A DNA stretch of 64,000 nucleotides from Streptomyces sp. S4.7 (GCF_010384365.1 NZ_CP048397.1:5022001-5086000); one strand, 5' to 3'. Counted from the first letter of the stretch, positions 1 through 7,977 are shown. Program-made: numbers and translations. Notes: generated by a model not told the origin, from the sequence alone.

Positions 1-42
1 ACCGACGAGCGCGTGGAGGCCGCGGTCAAGCGGCTCGGCTGA
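1..42 (+). CDS. C-terminal end of a CDS, probably succinyldiaminopimelate aminotransferase (partial)
   Basis: Only the last 13 codons and the TGA stop are present, ending TDERVEAAVKRLG. This resembles the C-terminus of class I/II aminotransferases of the actinobacterial DapC type, whose last helix usually follows a 'TATDER' stretch. A dapC gene next to dapE would fit lysine/diaminopimelate synthesis, since the transaminase makes the substrate that DapE hydrolyses after succinylation. With so little sequence the identity is an inference from the tail motif and the dapE neighbour. Another PLP aminotransferase is possible. Confidence 0.5.
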   Translation, partial: TDERVEAAVKRLG

Positions 43-92
43 GACCTCTGTCAAGAGGCCGGCGCGCGCCGGCCGCATACGTGGAATACGCG

Positions 93-128
93 AAGGGGCC
101 CGGGGAGTGCGCACTCGCCGGGCCCCTT
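93..128. terminator. Bidirectional hairpin terminator
   Basis: An 11-bp perfect stem (AAGGGGCCCGG at 93-103 with CCGGGCCCCTT at 118-128) encloses a second small palindrome, GAGTGCGCACTC. It lies between the stop of the leftmost + gene and the stop of the - strand secreted-protein gene, so it can serve both. The flanking A/T runs are short, as is usual in streptomycetes. Confidence 0.7.
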
Positions 129-158
129 CACATGCGCGTGCTTCCCGACCGGCTCGGA

Positions 159-599
159 TCAGCCGAGGGGCAGGGTGTTGACCGGGAGCTTGTCGGTGGG
201 CAGACCGCCGCCGAGGGAGTCGGTCGGCAGACCGTTCTCGGAGACGGACGTCGCCGCGTCGCCGAGGGTCTCACCGGCGCCGCCGGCGGCCTCACCGGCC
301 GCCCGCTGGGCGACGGGGGTCGCCTTCTCGGCGACGCCGCCGAGGGTTTTGCCGGCCGCCGGGACGGACGAGGCGACGGCCTCGCCGCCGGCCTCTCCCG
401 CCAGGCCGGTCGCCTTCTGCGCGCCGCTGTCGAGGGTGCTGCCGAGCGCGGCGCCGTCCAGCTGGGAGACGCCGCCGAGGTCGGCGGCCTGCGGGAGGGC
501 TACTGCGCCGGCGGAGCCGGCCGCACCGACCACGGGGGCTGCGCCCGCGGCGACAAGCAGCGCGGCGCGGGCGATCCGACGGGCCAGGGGGAGGGACAT
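159..599 (-). CDS. Small secreted Ala/Gly-rich protein
   Basis: The product is 146 aa. The chosen ATG at 599 has AAGGAG about 7 nt upstream. Residues 1-34 form a typical signal peptide: MSLPLARR, then a hydrophobic Ala/Val stretch, then an AGA-type cleavage site. The mature part is low-complexity, rich in Ala, Gly, Thr and Leu, with repeats such as GLPTDSLGGGLPTD and KLPVNTLP near the end. Homologues are common in Streptomyces; some carry the label 'ATP-binding protein', but I see no nucleotide-binding motif. It is exported and probably cell-wall associated or structural, function unknown. It is monocistronic, with its own upstream promoter at 716-743 and the terminator at 93-128. Confidence 0.75.
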   Translation of the reverse strand: MSLPLARRIARAALLVAAGAAPVVGAAGSAGAVALPQAADLGGVSQLDGAALGSTLDSGAQKATGLAGEAGGEAVASSVPAAGKTLGGVAEKATPVAQRAAGEAAGGAGETLGDAATSVSENGLPTDSLGGGLPTDKLPVNTLPLG

Positions 600-715
600 G
601 ATGCTCCTTCGACGGGTGAGGAAATTGTCGTGTCCAGTGAGCGGACGCACAGACAACCCCTCCAAGGGCACCGGAGGTTGCGGTGTACAAGAGTAAAGAA
701 TTGTTAATGCGTCGC

Positions 716-743
716 ATTATCGGCTACGGATAAAAACGGTCAA
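716..743 (-). promoter_or_regulatory. Vegetative-type promoter of the secreted-protein gene
   Basis: On the minus strand, TTGACC (743-738) and GATAAT (721-716) are separated by 16 bp. This is a near-consensus HrdB-type promoter inside a notably AT-rich patch. It would start transcription around 709, giving a 5' leader of about 110 nt before the ATG at 599. I see no other feature in the 600-887 gap. Confidence 0.6.
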
Positions 744-887
744 AGGATCCTCGGTCCGGAAACCTGGCGAACCGTCACTTCGCTTTTGTGGCAAGGGATT
801 TGGTGTCCGACAAGGGAATCGCCCGCTACGGCCCCGAAATGCCGCCCCGATCCGCTGCGACTACCCCGTCCGGGCGACCTCGCCGTA

Positions 888-1862
888 CTACTGCGCGATA
901 CGCATTCGAACGTCGTTGGCGGCGGATTTCTCCGGACCCGATTGGCCCTCGGTCTTCCGCCAGCCCTGGCCGGACTTCGCCGCGCTCCATACCCGGTTCC
1001 CGATCGAGACCTCGGCGATCCGCAGGTCGGCGGAGTGCGCGACCGCCCAGTGGGCGAATTCCCAGCCCCGTGCCCGGTCCGAGGCGCCGACCGGCACCTC
1101 GACCTCGACCGGCGCTTTCGCCTCCGCCTGTCCGTCCGCCTGCCGGTCCGTCTGTCCGCCCGCCTCGCCGCCCCCGGCGGCCCGGTCCGCGCCCGTGGCG
1201 CTCGGCAGCACCTCGGGCCCGAAGGCGCGCGACAGGGCGGCCCGGACCTTCGCCGGATCGCCCGGTTCGCCGTCGCCCGAGCCCGTACACGTGAGCGTCG
1301 CGGCCGAGCGGCCCGTGAGCGCGGCGGACAGCAGGGTGGCGTCCGGCTCGTGCTTCGCGTACGCCTGTGGGAAACCGCTGCGCTGGACGCGCTGCGCCGC
1401 CTCTGTGAGGGGCAGCCGCGAATAGCCGGGGACCTCGGCCAGCTCCGCGTAGAACTTCCCCGCCGAGTACACCGGGTCGAGGATCTGCTCGACCGTGCCC
1501 CAGCCCTTCGACGGACGCTGCTGGAAGAGGCCGACGGAGTCCCGGTCGCCGTAGTCGATGTTGCGCAGCGCCGACTCCTGGAGAGCGGTCGCCAGGGCGA
1601 TCGTGACGGCGCGCTCGGGCATGCCCCGCGTGGTGCCGACCGCCGAGATCGTGGCGGCGTTCGCGGCCTGCTCCGGGCTCATCTCGTACGTGGGGACGTC
1701 GCCGTCGGACGACTCGGCGGCCCGCGCCGTGCAGCGCGGCGGGCCGCTGTCGCCGGAGACGTACCGCACCGCGACGTAGCCGGCCAGCGCGAGGAGCACG
1801 GTGAACGCGGCGGCGAGGCGGAAGAGTCGCCCGCGGCGGGGAGGGGAGGCGGTCTCGGACAC
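888..1862 (-). CDS. Membrane-anchored conserved actinobacterial protein
   Basis: The product is 324 aa from the GTG at 1862, chosen because it precedes SETASPPRRGR and a membrane segment. Longer in-frame starts run into the divergent dapE promoter. A basic N-terminus is followed by one hydrophobic segment (residues about 13-30, LFRLAAAFTVLLALAGYVAV), so most of the protein lies outside the membrane. Residues about 55-165 hold a conserved domain with the motif SVGLFQQRPSKGWG and several aromatic/acidic positions that recall lysozyme-like/transglycosylase folds. A Pro/Lys/Glu-rich linker follows, then a C-terminal GWEFAHWAVAHS block common in actinobacterial homologues. Some relatives are named 'heavy metal transporter', for which I see no support. 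It is divergent from dapE. Confidence 0.65.
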   Translation of the reverse strand: MSETASPPRRGRLFRLAAAFTVLLALAGYVAVRYVSGDSGPPRCTARAAESSDGDVPTYEMSPEQAANAATISAVGTTRGMPERAVTIALATALQESALRNIDYGDRDSVGLFQQRPSKGWGTVEQILDPVYSAGKFYAELAEVPGYSRLPLTEAAQRVQRSGFPQAYAKHEPDATLLSAALTGRSAATLTCTGSGDGEPGDPAKVRAALSRAFGPEVLPSATGADRAAGGGEAGGQTDRQADGQAEAKAPVEVEVPVGASDRARGWEFAHWAVAHSADLRIAEVSIGNRVWSAAKSGQGWRKTEGQSGPEKSAANDVRMRIAQ

Positions 1863-1944
1863 GCAGACACCGTACCGGCACCACCGGCGGAGCAGGACCC
1901 GTCCGCCCGTCCCCTCCCGCACCCGGCGGACACGGGCCACGTCG

Positions 1945-1950
1945 TAGGGT
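1945..1950 (+). promoter_or_regulatory. -10 box of a probable leaderless dapE transcript
   Basis: TAGGGT ends 6 nt before the dapE ATG, which places the expected transcription start on the A of the start codon. No Shine-Dalgarno sequence is visible. The same arrangement recurs at several genes in this window. Confidence 0.5.
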
Positions 1951-1956
1951 CTGGCC

Positions 1957-3048
1957 ATGCCCGAAACGAAGCCTGGAACCACGCTGGACCTCACGCTGGA
2001 CGCCCCGGAGCTCACCGCCCGGCTCGTCGACATCCCGTCCGTCAGCGGCGACGAGGAGCCCTTCGCCGACGCCGTCGAGGAGGCGCTGCGCACCCTGCCG
2101 CATCTCACCGTCGAGCGCTACGGCAACAACGTCGTGGCGCGCACGGACCTCGGGCGGGCCGAGCGCGTCATCCTGGCCGGACACATCGACACCGTCCCGA
2201 TCGCGGACAACGTGCCCTCCAGGCTCGACGAGAACGGCATCCTCTGGGGCTGCGGCACCACCGACATGAAGTCGGGCGTCGCCGTCCAGCTGCGTATCGC
2301 CGCGACCGTTCCCGCGCCCAACCGCGACCTCACCTTCGTCTTCTACGACAACGAGGAGGTCGCCGCCGACCTCAACGGTCTGGGACATGTGGCCGCCGCC
2401 CGCCCCGACCTGCTGGAGGCGGACTTCGCCGTCCTGCTCGAACCCTCCGACGCGCAGGTCGAGGGCGGCTGCCAGGGGACACTGCGGATCCACCTCCGTA
2501 CGGAGGGCGAGCGGGCGCACTCGGCGCGCAGCTGGATGGGGTCCAACGCCATCCACGCCGCCGCGCCGATCCTGGCCCGCCTCGCCGCGTACGAGCCGCG
2601 CCGCCCGGTGATCGACGGACTGGAGTACCGGGAGGGACTGAACGCCGTGGCGATCGAGGGAGGCGTGGCGAGCAACGTCATCCCCGACGCGTGCACCGTG
2701 GTGGTCAACTACCGCTACGCGCCCGACCGCGGCGAGGAGGAGGCGGTGGCGCACGTACGCGCGGTGTTCGCCGACTGCGGAGTTGGGGAGTTCGTCGTGG
2801 ACGACCACTCGGGCGCGGCCCTGCCCGGCCTCTCGCACCCCGCCGCCGCCGCCTTCATGGAGGCCGTGGGGGGTACCGCGCAGCCCAAGTTCGGCTGGAC
2901 GGACGTCTCACGCTTCGGCGCGCTCGGGGTGCCCGCGGTCAACTACGGCCCGGGGGACGCGCTGTTCGCCCACAAGCGGGACGAGCACGTGGCCGTCGAG
3001 CGGATCACGCACTGCGAGAACCGGCTGCGGGAGTGGCTGACCTCATAA
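1957..3048 (+). CDS. dapE: Succinyl-diaminopimelate desuccinylase DapE
   Basis: The product is 363 aa, normal for DapE. It is an M20 family di-zinc hydrolase that cleaves N-succinyl-LL-2,6-diaminopimelate to LL-DAP and succinate in lysine and peptidoglycan precursor synthesis, in the cytoplasm. Visible metal-site motifs are GHIDTVP (about residue 72), the bridging aspartate in CGTTDMKSG (about 107), DNEEV with the catalytic Glu pair (about 131), and a late HKRDEH segment supplying the last metal ligand (about 339). A dimerisation/lid domain lies between about 175 and 285. The ATG at 1957 is preceded by a -10 box rather than a ribosome-binding site. The probable dapC end at 1-42 and the M. tuberculosis dapE neighbourhood support the assignment. 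Confidence 0.95.
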   Translation: MPETKPGTTLDLTLDAPELTARLVDIPSVSGDEEPFADAVEEALRTLPHLTVERYGNNVVARTDLGRAERVILAGHIDTVPIADNVPSRLDENGILWGCGTTDMKSGVAVQLRIAATVPAPNRDLTFVFYDNEEVAADLNGLGHVAAARPDLLEADFAVLLEPSDAQVEGGCQGTLRIHLRTEGERAHSARSWMGSNAIHAAAPILARLAAYEPRRPVIDGLEYREGLNAVAIEGGVASNVIPDACTVVVNYRYAPDRGEEEAVAHVRAVFADCGVGEFVVDDHSGAALPGLSHPAAAAFMEAVGGTAQPKFGWTDVSRFGALGVPAVNYGPGDALFAHKRDEHVAVERITHCENRLREWLTS

Positions 3049-3192
3049 GAAGGCGTGGGGGTACCGCCGGCACACGGCCGGTTCGCGGTCGGCGGGGCGG
3101 GGGAGTCGGACCGACCGCCGGAATTTCGCCGTTTGTCACCTCCATGGATCTACGCTGGCCGGGAACTGGCACAGCAGCGGAGGGAGCAGTCC

Positions 3193-3942
3193 ATGGGCAG
3201 TCCTGAGGAAGCACGGAAGCCGGACACGCAGCGACTCGGGCCGGTGCTGCGTCGCCGGGACCAGGTTCAGGCGGGCACCACCGACCAGCGGCTGCTGGAC
3301 ACCGAGGGCGACTCCGAGTGGGTGCACACCGATCCCTGGCGGGTCATGCGCATCCAGTCGGAGTTCGTGGAGGGCTTCGGCGCGCTCGCCGAACTGCCCG
3401 GCGCCATCAGCGTCTTCGGCTCGGCACGTACGCCCGTCGACTCACCGGACTACGACGCGGGCGTCCGGATCGGCCGGGCGCTGGTCGAGGCCGGTTTCGC
3501 GGTGATCACCGGCGGCGGCCCCGGCGCGATGGAAGCGGCGAACAAGGGCGCGCGGGATGCGAAGGGCATCTCCGTAGGACTCGGTATCGAGCTGCCCTTC
3601 GAGCAGGGGCTCAACCCGCACGTCGACATCGGTGTGAACTTCCGTTACTTCTTCGTCCGAAAAACGATGTTTGTTAAATATGCCCAAGGTTTCGTCGTTC
3701 TGCCCGGTGGCCTCGGCACGCTGGACGAGCTGTTCGAGGCGCTCACCCTGGTCCAGACGCGCAAGGTGACGCGCTTCCCGATCGTCCTGTTCGGTACGGC
3801 GTACTGGACCGGGCTCATCGACTGGCTGCGGAACACGGTCGTGGCGCAGGGCAAGGCGTCCGAGAAGGACCTGCTGCTGTTCCACGTCACGGACGACGTG
3901 GACGAGGCGGTGGCGCTGGTGACCAAGGAGACCGGCAACTAG
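3193..3942 (+). CDS. LOG family (TIGR00730) Rossmann-fold protein, lysine decarboxylase-like
   Basis: The product is 249 aa from the ATG at 3193, which has GGAGGGAGCA upstream. A charged N-terminal segment of about 45 residues precedes the Rossmann fold. The family signature is clear: VITGGGPGAMEA (about 108-119) and the PGGLGTLDEL phosphoribohydrolase motif (about 174-183). LOG proteins hydrolyse cytokinin-type nucleoside 5'-monophosphates to free base and ribose 5-phosphate. The older 'lysine decarboxylase' name has no support from the motifs. A homologue (Rv1205) occupies the same place after dapE in mycobacteria. It converges on the folP paralogue. Confidence 0.85.
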   Translation: MGSPEEARKPDTQRLGPVLRRRDQVQAGTTDQRLLDTEGDSEWVHTDPWRVMRIQSEFVEGFGALAELPGAISVFGSARTPVDSPDYDAGVRIGRALVEAGFAVITGGGPGAMEAANKGARDAKGISVGLGIELPFEQGLNPHVDIGVNFRYFFVRKTMFVKYAQGFVVLPGGLGTLDELFEALTLVQTRKVTRFPIVLFGTAYWTGLIDWLRNTVVAQGKASEKDLLLFHVTDDVDEAVALVTKETGN

Positions 3943-3965
3943 CGGCGTCCGCGCGGTCATCGGGG

Positions 3966-4838
3966 TCAGGCGAGTCCCCGGCGGGCAACCGCCGGGGGCC
4001 GGTGGCCCGCGATGGACGCCACCATGTCCAGCACCTGCTTCGTCTCGGCCACCTCGTGCACGCGGTAGATCCGCGCGCCGAGCCACGCCGAGACGGCGGT
4101 CGTCGCGAGCGTGCCGATCACCCGCTCCTTCACCGGCCTGTCGAGGGTCTCGCCGACGAAGTCCTTGTTGGACAGCGAGACGAGCACCGGCCAGCCGGTC
4201 TCGGCCATCTCGCCCAGCCTGCGGGTCGCCTCCAGTGAGTGCCGGGTGTTCTTCCCGAAGTCGTGCCCCGGATCGATCATGATCGCGTCCCGGCGGACGC
4301 CCAGCTCCACGGCCCGCTCGGCCAGCCCGAGCGTCACCCGGAGAATGTCCGCGAGCACGTCGTCGTACGCGATCCGGTGCGGCCGGGTCCGGGGCTCGGC
4401 CCCGCCCGCGTGCGTGCAGACCAGGCCCGCGCCGTACCGGGCCGCGACCTCGGCCAGCGCCGGATCCACCCCGCCCCAGGCGTCGTTGAGCACATCGGCG
4501 CCCGCCTCGCAGACGGCCTCGCCGACCTCGTGCCGCCAGGTGTCGACGCTGATCACCACGTCCGGGTACCGCCTGCGGACCTCGGCGACGAAACCGACCG
4601 TGCGGCGCGCCTCCTCCTCCGCCGTCACCTCGTCGCCCGGCCCCGCCTTGACCCCGCCGATGTCGATGATGGCGGCGCCCTCGGACACCGCCTGCTCCAC
4701 CCGGTCGAGCGCGGGCTGGTCGCGGAACGTCGCGCCCCGGTCGTAGAAGGAGTCCGGCGTCCGGTTGACGATGGCCATGATCACCGGCTCGTACGCGTCG
4801 AACTCCCGCCGTCCCAGCCGCAGTGTGCCGCTGCTCAT
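3966..4838 (-). CDS. folP: Dihydropteroate synthase-like protein (FolP2-type paralogue, degenerate active site)
   Basis: The product is 290 aa with a TIM-barrel pterin-binding fold. The N-terminal signature is kept (IVNRTPDSF, residues 24-32), as are DPGHDFGK (about 188) and RVHEV near the end. Residues normally needed for p-aminobenzoate/sulfonamide contact and catalysis are changed: the loop usually written GGESTRPG reads GGVKAGPG (about 62), and the usual LSRKSF reads LSNKDF (about 222). M. tuberculosis FolP2, in the same gene neighbourhood, is reported to lack synthase activity. The function is therefore probably not folate synthesis, and the true folP is expected elsewhere in a folate operon. 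The start is the ATG at 4838 with CCAGGGG upstream. Confidence 0.85.
   Translation of the reverse strand: MSSGTLRLGRREFDAYEPVIMAIVNRTPDSFYDRGATFRDQPALDRVEQAVSEGAAIIDIGGVKAGPGDEVTAEEEARRTVGFVAEVRRRYPDVVISVDTWRHEVGEAVCEAGADVLNDAWGGVDPALAEVAARYGAGLVCTHAGGAEPRTRPHRIAYDDVLADILRVTLGLAERAVELGVRRDAIMIDPGHDFGKNTRHSLEATRRLGEMAETGWPVLVSLSNKDFVGETLDRPVKERVIGTLATTAVSAWLGARIYRVHEVAETKQVLDMVASIAGHRPPAVARRGLA
3976..3997. terminator. Possible terminator hairpin between convergent genes
   Basis: A 9-bp stem, CCCCGGCGG/CCGCCGGGG, has a GCAA loop and lies within the last codons of the folP-like gene, just beyond the stop of the LOG gene. There is no U-tract. It could stop transcription of the LOG gene, but it overlaps coding sequence and may only be Ala/Arg/Pro codon usage. 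Confidence 0.35.
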
Positions 4839-4948
4839 CCCCTGGTCACCACCCGTCTCTGCCGCCCGTCCCGTCGCCGCCGACCCTAACTGTCACCGCC
4901 GCATGGCACGATCGGCACCGGACGTTTTCCTGCCCCGGGGAGAAGCAC

Positions 4949-5302
4949 GTGTTCTTGTTCTTGCTCGTCGCGATGGTCGTGGTGGTCACCGCCGTCACCC
5001 TCGCGGTCGTCGGCGGCGGCGACCGCGAGGTGCTGCCCGAGTCCGCGCCCGAACAGCTCGTGGACCCGCTGCCCGCGACACGCCCGGTGGGCCGGGCCGA
5101 CATCGAGGCCCTGCGGCTGCCCGTCGCGCCCCGCGGCTACCGGATGGCCGATGTGGACGAGGTGCTGGCCCGGCTCGGCGCCGAGCTGGCCGAGCGCGAC
5201 TCCCGGATCGCCGAGCTGGAGTCCACCCTCGCGGGCGCCCAGGCGACGGCGGTGGCCCGGCCCGACCTCTTCAAGAACCCGGGCGTGGAGGACCAGCGGT
5301 GA
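4949..5302 (+). CDS. Small membrane protein with a DivIVA-type motif
   Basis: The product is 117 aa from the GTG at 4949, which has GGGGAGA upstream. Residues 1-22 form one transmembrane segment (FLFLLVAMVVVVTAVTLAVV). The cytoplasmic part contains LPVAPRGYRMADVDEVLARLG (20 residues, around 62-82), the N-terminal DivIVA membrane-binding motif, followed by a short coiled-coil-like stretch to residue 103. It is much shorter than Streptomyces DivIVA. Its TGA overlaps the GTG of tag, so the two are translationally coupled. In mycobacteria Rv1209 lies before tagA in the same way. It may be a polar or septal membrane-associated adaptor; the link to DNA repair is only positional. Confidence 0.8.
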   Translation: MFLFLLVAMVVVVTAVTLAVVGGGDREVLPESAPEQLVDPLPATRPVGRADIEALRLPVAPRGYRMADVDEVLARLGAELAERDSRIAELESTLAGAQATAVARPDLFKNPGVEDQR

Positions 5303-5895
5303 GCGACGGCGGCGCGGTGGCGGGACCGGACGGCGAGCTGCGCTGTCCCTGGGGCCTGTCGACCGAGGACTACATCACCTACCACGACGAGGAGTGGGGC
5401 CGCCCCGTCCACGGCGACGACGCCCTCTTCGAGCGGCTGTGCCTGGAGGCGTTCCAGTCCGGCCTCTCCTGGATCACGATCCTGCGCCGCCGCGAGGGCT
5501 TCCGCCGGGCCTTCGCCGGATTCCACATCCCGGCGGTCGCCGCGTTCACCGACGAGGACGCCGCCCGGCTGCTGACCGACGAGGGCATCATCCGCAACCG
5601 CGCCAAGATCGACGCCACGCTCGCCAACGCGCGCGAGCTCGCCGGCTGGTCCGCCGGCGAGCTGGACGCGCTCATCTGGTCCCACGCCCCCGATCCGGCC
5701 ACCCGCCCGGTGCCGAAGACGATCGGGGACGTCCCGGCGGTCACCGACGAATCGACCGCGCTGGCCAAGGCGCTCAAGAAGCGCGGCATCCGGTTCGTCG
5801 GCCCCACGACGGCGTACGCCCTGATGCAGGCATGCGGCCTGGTCGACGACCACCTGGCCGAATGCCTGGTCCGTCGGCAGCTCGACGAGGGCTGA
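5299..5895 (+). CDS. tag: DNA-3-methyladenine glycosylase I
   Basis: The product is 198 aa, close to the 187 aa of E. coli Tag. It removes 3-methyladenine from alkylated DNA, leaving an abasic site for base excision repair. The family zinc site is visible: Cys in LRCPWG (about 16), His in YHDEEWG (about 29), and His plus Cys in DDHLAECL near residues 182-186. The EEWG and FQSGLSW recognition segments are intact. The start is the GTG at 5299, which overlaps the previous stop (GTGA). The M. tuberculosis orthologue (Rv1210, tagA) has the same neighbours. Confidence 0.93.
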   Translation: MSDGGAVAGPDGELRCPWGLSTEDYITYHDEEWGRPVHGDDALFERLCLEAFQSGLSWITILRRREGFRRAFAGFHIPAVAAFTDEDAARLLTDEGIIRNRAKIDATLANARELAGWSAGELDALIWSHAPDPATRPVPKTIGDVPAVTDESTALAKALKKRGIRFVGPTTAYALMQACGLVDDHLAECLVRRQLDEG

Positions 5896-5910
5896 GGCGG
5901 GGCAGGCGCG

Positions 5911-6711
5911 TCAGCGGCCCACGTAGCGGGGCTTCTCCTTGGCGAGGAAGGACTGGACCGCGATGCCGTGGTCCTGCGACGCGCCCGCCCGGTTCTGGAG
6001 TTCGCCCTCCTTCTCCAGCGTCTCGGCCAGCGAGTGGCCGGCGCCGTACGCCAGGGACTCCTTCAGCGCCGCGTACGCCAGCGTGGGGCCCTCCGCGAGG
6101 GTGCGCGCGACCGCCGCCGCCTCGGCCGCGAGATCGGCCGCGGGCACCAGCTTGTTGACGATCCCCAGCTCAAGCGCCCGCTCCGCCGTTATCGAGCGCG
6201 GGAACATCAGCAGATCGGCCGCCCTGCTCTGCCCGATCAGACGGGGCAGCGTCCACGACACGCCGGAGTCGGCCGTCAGTGCCACACCCGCGAAAGAGGT
6301 GTTGAAGGAGGCCGTGTCGGCGACGACCCGGTAGTCGCAGGCGAGCGCGAAGCCGAGCCCCGCCCCCGCCGCGACGCCGTTGACCCCGGCGACGACCGGC
6401 TTCGGCATCTCGGTCAGTGCCCGCACGATGGGGTTGTAGTGCTCCCGCACGGTGCTCATGGTCCCGCCGCTGCCGTCGGTCGCGTCGGCCGCCAGCAGGG
6501 AGACGTGCTCCTTCAGGTCCTGTCCCACGCAGAAGGCCCGCCCGGTGGCGGTGAGGAGGACGGCCCGCACGGCGGGGTCGTCGGCGGCGGTACGCAGCGC
6601 GTCCCGCAGGGCGACCTTGGTCGCGACGTTCAACGCGTTCATGGCGTCCGGCCGGTTGATCGTGACGGTCGCGAGCCCGTCGCCCACCTCGTACAGCACC
6701 GTGTCGGCCAT
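5911..6711 (-). CDS. Enoyl-CoA hydratase/isomerase (PaaG-like)
   Basis: The product is 266 aa with a crotonase fold. Conserved features are the oxyanion-hole stretch around residues 60-75 (TGRAFCVGQDL), the second one at GAGLGFALACD (about 115), and the TADSGVSWTLPRLIG segment (about 145). That segment has an Asp where classical hydratases have a catalytic Glu, as in PaaG isomerases. It acts on an acyl-CoA, either 2,3-hydration or ring-epoxide/double-bond isomerisation; the substrate is unknown. No other paa or fatty-acid genes are adjacent, so a phenylacetate role is not shown. The ATG at 6711 has AGAGGAGA upstream. Confidence 0.85.
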   Translation of the reverse strand: MADTVLYEVGDGLATVTINRPDAMNALNVATKVALRDALRTAADDPAVRAVLLTATGRAFCVGQDLKEHVSLLAADATDGSGGTMSTVREHYNPIVRALTEMPKPVVAGVNGVAAGAGLGFALACDYRVVADTASFNTSFAGVALTADSGVSWTLPRLIGQSRAADLLMFPRSITAERALELGIVNKLVPAADLAAEAAAVARTLAEGPTLAYAALKESLAYGAGHSLAETLEKEGELQNRAGASQDHGIAVQSFLAKEKPRYVGR

Positions 6712-6913
6712 GATCGGATCTCCTCTGCGAAGCTGACTGCCTGTCCGCTGTCCTGTCCGGCCCCAGCATGGCGGAGATCGCCGCAGGCCGGCATGTGACC
6801 TGCGTCAAACATGCAACAGCCGCGCAGCCGTGAACGGCGGCGAAGTATCGCGGGCGGATCGCCGAATTGAGTCGTTTTGAGAGAGCGCGTTGCGCAAGCG
6901 ATGCCGTCCGATG

Positions 6914-6944
6914 TTGGTCATCGGGTCCCGCCATGCGGGATAAT
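6914..6944 (+). promoter_or_regulatory. Probable promoter of the DUF3117 gene
   Basis: TTGGTC (6914-6919) and GATAAT (6939-6944) are spaced by 19 bp in the 324-bp intergenic region upstream of 7036. The -10 is close to consensus. The leader would be about 85 nt. Nothing else is recognisable between 6712 and 7035. Confidence 0.45.
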
Positions 6945-7035
6945 GGCCTGGAAGCAATGTGTTCGATGCCGGTGACACAGCGCCTGTCATGGGGCCGCCG
7001 GCTGCGATGAGCTGGTTTCAGGAAGGGGAACGAGC

Positions 7036-7203
7036 ATGGCGGCCATGAAGCCGCGGACGGGCGACGGCCCGCTCGAGGTGACCAAGGAGGGGCGGGGCAT
7101 CGTCATGCGCGTTCCGCTCGAAGGCGGCGGTCGGCTGGTCGTCGAGCTGACCCCCGACGAGGCGGATGCGCTGGGCGACGCCCTGAAGAAGGTCGTCGGC
7201 TGA
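7036..7203 (+). CDS. DUF3117 family small protein
   Basis: The product is 55 aa from the ATG at 7036, with GGAAGGGGAA upstream. The sequence begins MAAMKPRTGDGPLEVTKEG and ends DALKKVVG, which is the whole DUF3117 domain. The family is nearly universal in actinobacteria (Rv1211 in M. tuberculosis, next to tagA) and its role is unknown. It is likely a compact beta-rich cytoplasmic protein. It is followed at once by a strong hairpin terminator, so it is monocistronic. Confidence 0.92.
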   Translation: MAAMKPRTGDGPLEVTKEGRGIVMRVPLEGGGRLVVELTPDEADALGDALKKVVG

Positions 7204-7227
7204 CGCGGACAGAACGCGCATTCTCAT

Positions 7228-7265
7228 GCCGCCCCGTCACGGAGCCACCTCCGTGACGGGGCGGC
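7228..7265. terminator. Strong hairpin terminator
   Basis: A 17-bp perfect stem (GCCGCCCCGTCACGGAG / CTCCGTGACGGGGCGGC) has a CCAC loop. It lies 25 nt after the DUF3117 stop and 47 nt beyond the stop of the convergent O-methyltransferase gene, so it probably serves both. Confidence 0.85.
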
Positions 7266-7311
7266 TTCATGCCTCGGTCCATGCCGTCGGTTGATGTCGT
7301 TCCCCGGCCCC

Positions 7312-7977
7312 TCAGCGCCGTACGGCGCAGAGCAGCCCGTCGCCCACCGGCAGCAGTGACGGCAGCAGCTCGTCCTGCATCTCCCGCACGGTGCGCAGCA
7401 GCTCGCGCAGCCGCAGCACCTCGTGCGGCTGGGCCGCCGAATCGACCGTCCGGCCGTCGGCGAAGACGCCCTCGAAGCACACCAGCCCGCCGGGTCGCAG
7501 CAGGCGCAACGATTCAGCGAGATAGTCGAGGCATTCGAGCCGGTCCCCGTCGCAGAACACGAGGTCGTACCCGCCGTCGGCGAGCCGGGGGAGCACGTCG
7601 CGGGCCCGGCCGGGAATGAAGCGCGCGCGATTGTTAGTGAAGCCGGCCGCGCGGAACGCCTCACGGGCGAACTGCTGCCGCTCGGGCTCCGTGTCGACCG
7701 TGGTCAGTACGCCGTCGGGCCGCATTCCGTTCAGGAGGTAGATCCCGGAGACCCCGGTACCCGTGCCGATCTCCGCGACCGCCTTGGCGTCCGCCGTGGC
7801 GGCAAGCAGACGAAGCGCGGCACCCGTGCCCGGTGACACCGAGCGGAGCCCCATGTCCCGGGCCCTGTCGCGGGCCCAGCGCAGTGCCTCGTCCTCGGCG
7901 ACAAAAGCGTCGGCGAACGCCCAGCTTGTCTGCCGGTTGGCGGTAATGACCCTCTCCTGTCCCCGTAGTTGGCGCAC
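7312..7977 (-). CDS. O-methyltransferase, family 3 (Rv1220c-type)
   Basis: The product is 221 aa from the GTG at 7977. It is a class I SAM-dependent methyltransferase of the caffeoyl-CoA OMT type. The SAM motif is AEIGTGTGVSG (about 68-78), motif II acidic residue is in TTVDTEPE (about 92), and the metal/catalytic aspartate region is LVFCDGD (about 143). The end, LLPVGDGLLCAVRR, matches the mycobacterial neighbour of sigE. The substrate is unknown. It lies divergently from the ECF sigma gene, so the two share the regulatory region 7978-8047, which carries a sigma-type promoter facing the sigma gene. Confidence 0.85.
   Translation of the reverse strand: MRQLRGQERVITANRQTSWAFADAFVAEDEALRWARDRARDMGLRSVSPGTGAALRLLAATADAKAVAEIGTGTGVSGIYLLNGMRPDGVLTTVDTEPERQQFAREAFRAAGFTNNRARFIPGRARDVLPRLADGGYDLVFCDGDRLECLDYLAESLRLLRPGGLVCFEGVFADGRTVDSAAQPHEVLRLRELLRTVREMQDELLPSLLPVGDGLLCAVRR

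Noticed and set aside
3966..4838. Primary sulfonamide-target folP
   Set aside because: Active-site motifs are altered and the neighbours are not folate genes; it fits the FolP2 paralogue.
5911..6711. Member of a phenylacetate degradation operon
   Set aside because: PaaG-like sequence, but no other paa genes flank it.
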